From Patulibacter sp050252545 (GTDB lineage Bacteria > Actinomycetota > Thermoleophilia > Solirubrobacterales > Solirubrobacteraceae): a stretch of DNA of 9,945 nt. This document shows, piece after piece, positions 5,929 through 9,945 of this stretch. The notes beneath the pieces were generated by a model that did not search any database, was not told where the DNA came from, and saw only the letters and a list, made by a program, of their open reading frames with translations. The translations under genes and the position numbers were made by a program. Positions within the stretch are counted from its first letter, which is position 1; every line of letters starts with the position of its first letter. Where the stretch lies: contig JBFWKS010000153.1 of assembly GCA_050252545.1 (NCBI GenBank), positions 1-9,945 of the forward strand. The letters run 5' to 3'.

Positions 5929-7041
5929 TCAGCGCCGGGCGGCCTCGACCGCCTCGGCCAGCCGGCGGACGCCCTCGTCCACGCGATCGGCGTGGACGGC
6001 CGAGTACGCCAGGCGGAACGCGCTCTCGCCGCCCTCGACGAGAAAGTCGGTGCCCTTGACGATCTGCACGCCGCGCTCGGCGGCCGCCGCGGCGATCTTC
6101 GCGCTGTCGTGGCGCTCGCCTTCCGGCAGCTCCACCCACAGGAAGTAGCCGCCCTCGGGCTGCACGAACCGCGCCTGCGGCAGGTGCTCCCTCAGCGCCG
6201 CTCCGAGCCGGTTGGCCCGGTCGGCGAGCGCGGCCTTGACCGTCTCGAGTGCGGGGGCGAACCGCTCGCCGCTGACGAACCGGTGGACGATGCCCTGCGC
6301 CACCTGGCTCGGCGCGATGTACGTGTTCGTCGCCCGGGTCGCGATCCGTTGGATCAACGCCGGGGGACCGACGAGGTACCCCACCCGCACGCCGGGGCAC
6401 ACCGTCTTGGAGAACGAGCAGGCGTAGACGACCTTGCCGACCGTCGACGCGGCGCCCTGGTCCTGCAGGTCGAGCATCCGCGGCAGGGTCTCGCCGGTGA
6501 ACCGCACGTCGTAGTACGGGTCATCCTCGAAGATGACGAAGTCGAACTCCTCCGCCAGCGCGATGAGCTCCCGTCGCTTCTCGAGCGACAGGGTCGAGCC
6601 GCCGGGGTTCTGGAACGTCGGGATGACGTGCGCCAGCCGCGGCCGCAGTCCGCCCTCGAGCTCGCGGCGCAGCGCGGCGACGTCGATGCCGTCCGGCTCC
6701 AGCTCGATCAGCCGCACGTCGGCACCGCGGGCGGTCAGGCCCAGCAGGGTGCGATCGTAGGTCGGCTTCTCCACGACGACCGCATCGCCCGACGAGATCA
6801 GCTCGTCGAAGAGGAACGCGTCGGCCTGCATCGAGCCGTTCGTGACCAGGACGTGGTCGTCCGGGACGCCGTGCTTCTCGGCGATCCAGCGCCGTAGCGG
6901 CACGTACCCGATCGATGTGCCGTAGCCGGTCAGCCCGGCGGGGTCGGTGTCGAAGGCCTCGATCGCCGCGAGCTTCAGGCCCTCGACGTCGACGATGTCG
7001 GCGGAGGGGGCCCCACGAGAGAACGAGATCACGTCAGCCAT
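5929..7041 (-). CDS. PLP-dependent aminotransferase, class I/II (2-aminoadipate/LysN-like)
   Basis: A 370-residue fold-type I aminotransferase of the group that includes LysN-like 2-aminoadipate transaminases and the C-terminal domains of MocR regulators. Landmarks: GYGTSIGYVPLRRWIAEKHG (40-59), VTNGSMQA (66-73) for cofactor phosphate contacts, TFQNPGG with N145, EDDPYYD with D173 as the probable pyridine-N partner, SFSKTVCPGVRVGY with K212 as the PLP Schiff-base lysine, and FRLAY with R343 for the substrate carboxylate. The ATG at 7041 is preferred because homology begins at once (ISFSRGAPS). The frame extends to 7155, but those 38 extra residues are arginine-rich and unlike the family. A TACCAT box 7 nt before the ATG and no Shine-Dalgarno suggest a leaderless mRNA. 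Amino-donor specificity cannot be read from the sequence. Confidence 0.93.
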   Translation of the reverse strand: MADVISFSRGAPSADIVDVEGLKLAAIEAFDTDPAGLTGYGTSIGYVPLRRWIAEKHGVPDDHVLVTNGSMQADAFLFDELISSGDAVVVEKPTYDRTLLGLTARGADVRLIELEPDGIDVAALRRELEGGLRPRLAHVIPTFQNPGGSTLSLEKRRELIALAEEFDFVIFEDDPYYDVRFTGETLPRMLDLQDQGAASTVGKVVYACSFSKTVCPGVRVGYLVGPPALIQRIATRATNTYIAPSQVAQGIVHRFVSGERFAPALETVKAALADRANRLGAALREHLPQARFVQPEGGYFLWVELPEGERHDSAKIAAAAAERGVQIVKGTDFLVEGGESAFRLAYSAVHADRVDEGVRRLAEAVEAARR

Positions 7042-7048
7042 GCGCGGG

Positions 7049-7054
7049 ATGGTA
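7049..7054 (-). promoter_or_regulatory. -10 box for leaderless aminotransferase mRNA (TACCAT)
   Basis: TACCAT on the minus strand ends 7 nt before the ATG at 7041, so transcription would start at or next to the A of the ATG. No ribosome site is present. This also supports the choice of 7041 over the longer reading from 7155. Confidence 0.5.
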
Positions 7055-7097
7055 GACCGGAGGCCCGGGACGGCGATCGGAGCCCGACGACGGCGGG

Positions 7098-7119
7098 GGC
7101 CGATCCTGGCCGATCGGCC
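7098..7119. repeat. Phased GGCCGATC direct repeats with a palindrome
   Basis: GGCCGATC occurs at 7098-7105 and 7108-7115, 10 bp apart (one helical turn). The second copy is part of the 12-bp palindrome GGCCGATCGGCC (7108-7119). It lies 57-78 bp upstream of the aminotransferase start, a position suited to an activator. In such GC-rich DNA it may be chance. Confidence 0.35.
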
Positions 7120-7161
7120 GCCGCGGTGCGCTCGGTGCCGGGCGGTGATGGTCATCGGCGC

Positions 7162-7177
7162 CCGCGCTCCGGCGCGG
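7162..7177 (-). terminator. Weak hairpin after the small ORF
   Basis: CCGCGC and GCGCGG (7162-7167, 7172-7177) form a 6-bp stem with a 4-nt loop, 5 nt after the stop of the small minus-strand ORF. Its position is suggestive; the stem is short. Confidence 0.3.
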
Positions 7178-7182
7178 ACGCG

Positions 7183-7383
7183 TCAGCCGTCCTGCGACGG
7201 GGAGGACGCGTCGGTGGCGTCCACCGGGCCGGGCGCGACCTCCGGCAGGAACGACGCGAGCTCGACGACGACCTCCATCGCCAGCGCGTCGAGATCCTCG
7301 AGGGGGCCGTGTACGCGACCGAAGTCGAAGGGTCGCGACCGCGGTCCGGCGAACACATCGCGCAGATCGAGCGAACCGGGCAC
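7183..7383 (-). CDS. Small acidic hypothetical protein, 66 residues
   Basis: I do not recognise this protein. It starts with GTG at 7383 and reads MPGSLDLRDVFAG..., with an acidic middle helix-like stretch (EDLDALAMEVVVELASFL, about residues 29-46) and a proline- and serine-rich tail. The case for a gene: most codons end in G or C, as in the neighbouring true genes; the composition is balanced (hydrophobic plus acidic) and not the Arg/Ala/Pro/Gly-rich type of shadow frames; the strand matches both neighbours; and a TACCCT box lies 6 nt before the GTG, as in the genes on each side. Overlapping frames on both strands are arginine-rich and look false. No membrane segment, signal or metal motif is present. 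Moderately likely to be real; function unknown. Confidence 0.5.
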   Translation of the reverse strand: MPGSLDLRDVFAGPRSRPFDFGRVHGPLEDLDALAMEVVVELASFLPEVAPGPVDATDASSPSQDG

Positions 7384-7389
7384 GTCTGA

Positions 7390-7395
7390 AGGGTA
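7390..7395 (-). promoter_or_regulatory. -10 box for the small ORF (TACCCT)
   Basis: TACCCT on the minus strand ends 6 nt before the GTG at 7383. No ribosome site is seen, so a leaderless start is implied, as for the two flanking genes. No convincing -35 is visible. Confidence 0.45.
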
Positions 7396-7420
7396 GGTGG
7401 ACGCTCGGACGTCCCGCCCG

Positions 7421-7446
7421 CTCCGTCCTGCGGCTGCCGGACGGAG
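7421..7446 (-). terminator. Hairpin downstream of ribH
   Basis: CTCCGTCC (7421-7428) and GGACGGAG (7439-7446) form an 8-bp stem with a 10-nt loop, 38 nt after the ribH stop. A second, weaker inverted repeat (CTGACGG 7459-7465, CCGTCAG 7482-7488) overlaps the stop itself. Either could serve as ribH terminator. There is no U tract. Confidence 0.4.
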
Positions 7447-7484
7447 GAGCCGGTCGCCCTGACGGCGAGGAGGCCGGGGGACCG

Positions 7485-7940
7485 TCAGCCGCCGGAGATC
7501 CGAGCCAGCGACTCGAGCGTCGCCGCGACGGTGCGCGCGGCCTCGGTGCCCTTGCCGACGAGGTGCGCGTGGAAGAACCCGCGGTGGTCCTCGTGCTCGT
7601 GGAAGTGGTGCGGGGTCAGTGACACCGAGAACACCGGGACGTCGGTGTCGAGCTGCACGCGCATCAGTCCGTCGACGACCGCGGCGGCGACGAACTCGTG
7701 GCGGTAGATCCCGCCGTCGACGACGAGCGCCATCCCGACGATCGCGTCGTACCGGCCCGTGAGCGCCAGGCGCTTGGCGTGGAGCGGCAGCTCGAACGCG
7801 CCGGGCACCTGGTGGACGTCGACGTCGGCGGCACCGAACCCGTGCTCGACGATCTCGTCGAGGAACGCGTCCCGTGCGCGCTCGACGAGGTCGGCGTGCC
7901 AGCTCGCCTGGACGATCGCGATCCGTCGTGTGCCGCTCAT
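7485..7940 (-). CDS. ribH: 6,7-dimethyl-8-ribityllumazine synthase, RibH2 (type II) form
   Basis: A 151-residue lumazine synthase, which condenses a ribityl-aminouracil with dihydroxybutanone phosphate in the penultimate step of riboflavin synthesis. The sequence follows the RibH2 pattern of rhizobia and Brucella rather than the common RibH1. It has SWHAD (13-17) where most enzymes have an F-N substrate loop, VPGAFELPLHAKRLALTGRYDAIV (VPGAFELP at 45-52), DGGIYRHEFVA with the probable catalytic histidine at H81, and the histidine-rich LTPHHFHEHEDH. RibH2 enzymes form decamers, unlike the 60-meric capsids or pentamers of others. No other rib gene is adjacent, and the gene stands alone with its own leaderless-type promoter and no room for an FMN riboswitch. 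A second, canonical ribH elsewhere in the genome is possible. Identification is strong; the RibH2 grouping is from remembered motifs. Confidence 0.9.
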   Translation of the reverse strand: MSGTRRIAIVQASWHADLVERARDAFLDEIVEHGFGAADVDVHQVPGAFELPLHAKRLALTGRYDAIVGMALVVDGGIYRHEFVAAAVVDGLMRVQLDTDVPVFSVSLTPHHFHEHEDHRGFFHAHLVGKGTEAARTVAATLESLARISGG

Positions 7941-7947
7941 CCTCCCA

Positions 7948-7953
7948 ACCGTA
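7948..7953 (-). promoter_or_regulatory. -10 box for ribH (TACGGT)
   Basis: TACGGT on the minus strand ends 7 nt before the ribH ATG at 7940. A purine run GGGAGG touches the ATG directly, too close to act as a normal Shine-Dalgarno. Transcription would begin at or next to the ATG. Confidence 0.5.
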
Positions 7954-8042
7954 TCCCGCCGCGCGGTCGCCGGTCGTGACGGTGCCGGGTGGGCTCCTCG
8001 CGCCGACGAGCCCCGGGTGCGGGCAGCCGACGCTCCGGGCTC

Positions 8043-8072
8043 GACGCCGCTGTTGCGACCGCAGGCGGCGTC
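8043..8072 (-). terminator. Third hairpin downstream of sucD
   Basis: GACGCCGC (8043-8050) and GCGGCGTC (8065-8072) form an 8-bp stem, with two more pairs possible across a one-base bulge, and a loop of about 10-14 nt. It is the last of three hairpins between the sucD stop and ribH. Confidence 0.4.
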
Positions 8073-8083
8073 CCCCGCAACGA

Positions 8084-8113
8084 CGACGGGGCGGCCATCT
8101 GGCCGCCCCGTCG
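8084..8113 (-). terminator. Second, strongest hairpin downstream of sucD
   Basis: The arms CGACGGGGCGGCCA (8084-8097) and TGGCCGCCCCGTCG (8100-8113) are exact reverse complements over 14 bp with TC between them. It starts 52 nt after the sucD stop. Reading on the minus strand, a weak TCGTTG follows rather than a true U tract. This is the best candidate terminator of the succinyl-CoA synthetase operon. Confidence 0.6.
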
Positions 8114-8129
8114 ACTTCCCACGGCGCAG

Positions 8130-8152
8130 GCGTCCGGGCCGGGCCCGGACGC
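8130..8152 (-). terminator. First hairpin downstream of sucD
   Basis: GCGTCCGGGCC (8130-8140) and GGCCCGGACGC (8142-8152) are exact 11-bp arms around one base, 13 nt after the sucD stop. In RNA a few inner pairs would open to form the loop. Confidence 0.55.
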
Positions 8153-8165
8153 GCGTGGCGGTCGG

Positions 8166-9044
8166 CTACTTGCCGAGGATCTCCATGGCGATCTCGGCGG
8201 TCTCCGTCGGGGTGCGCCCCACGCGCACGCCCTTGGCCTCCAGCGCGTCGGCCTTGGCCTGCGCGGTGCCGGCCGAGCCGGACACGATCGCGCCGGCGTG
8301 CCCCATCTGCTTGCCCGCCGGCGCGGTGAACCCGGCGATGTAGCCGACGACCGGCTTGGAGACGTGCTCCGCGATGTAGTCGGCGGCCTCCTCCTCGGCC
8401 GAGCCGCCGATCTCACCGGACAGCACGATGAGCTCGGTCTGATCGTCCTTCTCGAACAGCTCGATGATGTCGACGAACGACGAGCCGGGGACCGGGTCGC
8501 CGCCGATGCCGACGATCGAGCTGTTGCCGAAGCCCTTCTGGGCCAGCTCGTTGCCGATCTGGTAGGTCAGCGTGCCCGAGCGCGACACGACGCCGACGTT
8601 GCCCGGCTTGAAGAACGACGCCGGGATGATGCCGACGTTGGCCTTGCCCGGCGACAGGATGCCGGGGCAGTTGGGGCCGACGACGGTCGTGCCCGGATGA
8701 TCGCGCTTGATCGTGTTGTAGAGCTTGAGCTCGTCGTGGGCGGGGATGCCCTCGGTGATGATCACCACGAGCTCGACCCCGGCCTGCGCGGCCTCCAGCG
8801 CCGACGCGGCGGCGAAGGGCGGCGGCACGAAGATCATCGCCGTGTTGGCGCCGGACTCCGCGACCGTCGTCTTCCAGTCGGCGAAGACCGGGATGCCCTC
8901 GACGTTCTCGCCGGCCTTCTTCGGGTTGACGCCACCGACGACGTTCGTCCCGTACTTGCGGTTGTTCAGCGTGTGGAAGCTGCCCTCGCGGCCGGTGATG
9001 CCGGCGACGGCGAGCTTCGTGTTCTCGGTGACCAGGACCGACAT
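8166..9044 (-). CDS. sucD: Succinyl-CoA synthetase, alpha subunit
   Basis: A 292-residue complete alpha subunit of succinate-CoA ligase (TCA cycle), which converts succinyl-CoA, phosphate and NDP to succinate, CoA and NTP. The N-terminal CoA-binding Rossmann domain starts with the GITGREGSFHT motif (15-25). GPNCPG is at 123-128. The phosphohistidine is H249 in MGHAGAIV. Length agrees with the family (about 290). The ATG at 9044 shares its A with the sucC stop (TGATG), and AAGGAG inside the end of sucC lies 8 nt upstream, so the pair is translationally coupled. No residue that matters is missing by eye. Three hairpins follow the gene and separate it from ribH. This is a housekeeping gene with no sign of transfer. 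Confidence 0.97.
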   Translation of the reverse strand: MSVLVTENTKLAVAGITGREGSFHTLNNRKYGTNVVGGVNPKKAGENVEGIPVFADWKTTVAESGANTAMIFVPPPFAAASALEAAQAGVELVVIITEGIPAHDELKLYNTIKRDHPGTTVVGPNCPGILSPGKANVGIIPASFFKPGNVGVVSRSGTLTYQIGNELAQKGFGNSSIVGIGGDPVPGSSFVDIIELFEKDDQTELIVLSGEIGGSAEEEAADYIAEHVSKPVVGYIAGFTAPAGKQMGHAGAIVSGSAGTAQAKADALEAKGVRVGRTPTETAEIAMEILGK

Positions 9045-9945
9045 CAGCGGTTCTCCTTCGCCAGCGCGACGACCTTCTCGGCCGCGTCGTTCATCGTCTT
9101 GGCCGCGAACACGTTGGGCAGGGCGGCCTGCTCCAGGATCTCGCGGCCCTTCACGTCGTTGGTGCCGTCGAGGCGCACGACGAAGGGCACCGTCGGCTTG
9201 AGGTCACCGAACGCGGCGACGAGGCCGTTGGCGACCTCGTCGCAGCGGGTGATCCCGCCGAAGATGTTGAACAGCACGGCCTTGACGGCGTCGTTCTCGA
9301 GGATGAGCGACACGGCCTGCTTGACCTTCTCGGCGTCGGATCCGCCGCCGGCGTCCAGGAAGTTGGCGGGCTCGCCGCCGTGCTGGGCGACGACGTCGAG
9401 CGTCGACATCACGAGGCCGGCACCGTTGCCGAGGATGCCGATGTCGCCGTCGAGCTTGATGTACTGGACCCCCTGCTCCTTGGCCTTGACCTCGATCGGG
9501 TCGGCGTTGGCCTCGTCGCCCAGGTCGGCGTGGTCGGGATGACGGAACGACGCGTTGTCGTCCAGGGAGACCTTCGCGTCCAGCGCCTTGACCTGGCGGT
9601 CGGGCGTGATGATCAGCGGGTTGATCTCGGCGAGGCTCGCGTCCTCCTCGATCCACACCTCGTAGAGCGCGACGAGCGCGTCGGCGACGCCCTCGATGAC
9701 GTCGGCGTCGGCGCCGCCCTTGGTGGCGATGCCGAGCGCCTGCTCCTTCGTCAGCCCGACGAGCGGGTCGACGTTCTCCTTGATGAGCTTCTCGGGGGTC
9801 TTCTCGGCGACCTCCTCGATGTCCACGCCGCCCTCGACGCTGAACATGACCAGCGGCTTCTTCGCCGAGCGGTCCAGCAGCACCGACGCGTAGTACTCGG
9901 TGGCGATGTCGGACGCGTGCTCGATCCAGACGGTCCGGACGATGT
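9044..9945 (-). CDS. sucC: Succinyl-CoA synthetase, beta subunit (N-terminus outside window)
   Basis: The C-terminal 299 or so residues of the ADP/GDP-forming beta subunit. The frame stays open from the GTG at 9883 to the window edge and continues with family sequence (VWIEHASDIATEYYASVLLDR), so the GTG is an internal valine and the true start lies beyond 9945, probably about 85-95 codons upstream given the usual length near 385. Visible landmarks: FSVEGGVDIEEVAE, the ATP-grasp metal site region ASLAEINPLIIT, then GNGAGLVMSTLDVVAQHGG, NFLDAGGGSD and LFNIFGGITRCDEVANG of the C-terminal ligase domain that meets the alpha subunit. It overlaps sucD by one base. The short acidic segment DNASFRHPDHADLGDEANADP is as expected for the linker after the ATP-grasp domain. 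Confidence 0.96.
   Translation of the reverse strand, partial: IVRTVWIEHASDIATEYYASVLLDRSAKKPLVMFSVEGGVDIEEVAEKTPEKLIKENVDPLVGLTKEQALGIATKGGADADVIEGVADALVALYEVWIEEDASLAEINPLIITPDRQVKALDAKVSLDDNASFRHPDHADLGDEANADPIEVKAKEQGVQYIKLDGDIGILGNGAGLVMSTLDVVAQHGGEPANFLDAGGGSDAEKVKQAVSLILENDAVKAVLFNIFGGITRCDEVANGLVAAFGDLKPTVPFVVRLDGTNDVKGREILEQAALPNVFAAKTMNDAAEKVVALAKENR
9053..9058 (-). promoter_or_regulatory. Ribosome binding site of sucD inside sucC
   Basis: AAGGAG on the minus strand, 8 nt before the sucD ATG at 9044 and within the last codons of sucC. It supports reinitiation or direct entry at the TGATG junction. Confidence 0.7.

Noticed and set aside
7042..7155. Upstream extension of the aminotransferase to a start at 7155
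   Set aside because: The extra 38 residues are arginine-rich, do not resemble the family and would run through the TACCAT box. The ATG at 7041 gives the usual N-terminus.
7126..7389. An 87-codon plus-strand frame over the small ORF
   Set aside because: Its composition is Arg-rich and it has no promoter or ribosome site. The minus-strand frame has better codon use and an upstream -10 box.
7941..8042. FMN riboswitch before ribH
   Set aside because: The -10 box is 7 nt from the ATG, leaving no leader, and no conserved FMN-element segments are visible in the upstream bases.
7989..9542. A 517-codon plus-strand frame opposite sucD and sucC
   Set aside because: Low-complexity Arg/Gly/Asp/Val composition, antisense to well-conserved sucCD, and it runs through three strong hairpins. 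A shadow frame.
9881..9883. GTG at 9883 as the start of sucC
   Set aside because: Upstream codons continue with family-like sequence (IEHASDIATEYYAS), so it is an internal valine.

Overview
The window is a very GC-rich (roughly 70% or more by eye), gene-dense bacterial chromosome segment with strong G/C bias at third codon positions. Gene content, GTG starts and TANNNT -10 boxes placed directly before start codons suggest an actinobacterium, perhaps of the Thermoleophilia (Solirubrobacterales type). The lineage is an inference from style and content; there is no rRNA or other marker to confirm it. No tRNA, rRNA, CRISPR array, insertion sequence or phage gene is visible.

Left part (about 1-5255, + strand): a catabolic operon that begins upstream of the window. 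In order it encodes a thiolase-fold 'lipid-transfer' protein without the usual thiolase cysteines (5' truncated by the window edge), its DUF35 zinc-ribbon/OB-fold partner, a metal-dependent cyclase-fold hydrolase, a short acyl-CoA dehydrogenase subunit without an evident catalytic glutamate, and, 103 nt further on, an NTF2-like/flavin monooxygenase fusion. The first four overlap by 4 nt each (ATGA, ATGA, GTGA), so they are translationally coupled. Together they look like a module for oxidising and cleaving a bulky (steroid-, terpenoid- or alicyclic-like) CoA-bound substrate. The substrate cannot be read from the sequence.

Middle (5256-7383, - strand): a strong hairpin separates the convergent monooxygenase and a four-helix DoxX membrane protein. 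The DoxX promoter region carries a perfect 22-bp palindrome that overlaps the expected -35 and spacer, a likely repressor operator. Next are a fold-type I PLP aminotransferase with a 28-nt perfect palindrome just after its stop, and a probable 66-codon acidic protein of unknown function.

Right part (7485-9945, - strand): a stand-alone lumazine synthase of the RibH2 type, then three consecutive hairpins in about 110 nt that probably end the succinyl-CoA synthetase operon, then sucD and the C-terminal part of sucC (cut by the window edge), which share one base (TGATG). The three genes aminotransferase, small protein and ribH each have a TANNNT box 6-7 nt before the start codon and no properly spaced Shine-Dalgarno, the pattern of leaderless mRNAs. 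doxX, the monooxygenase and sucD have normal ribosome binding sites.
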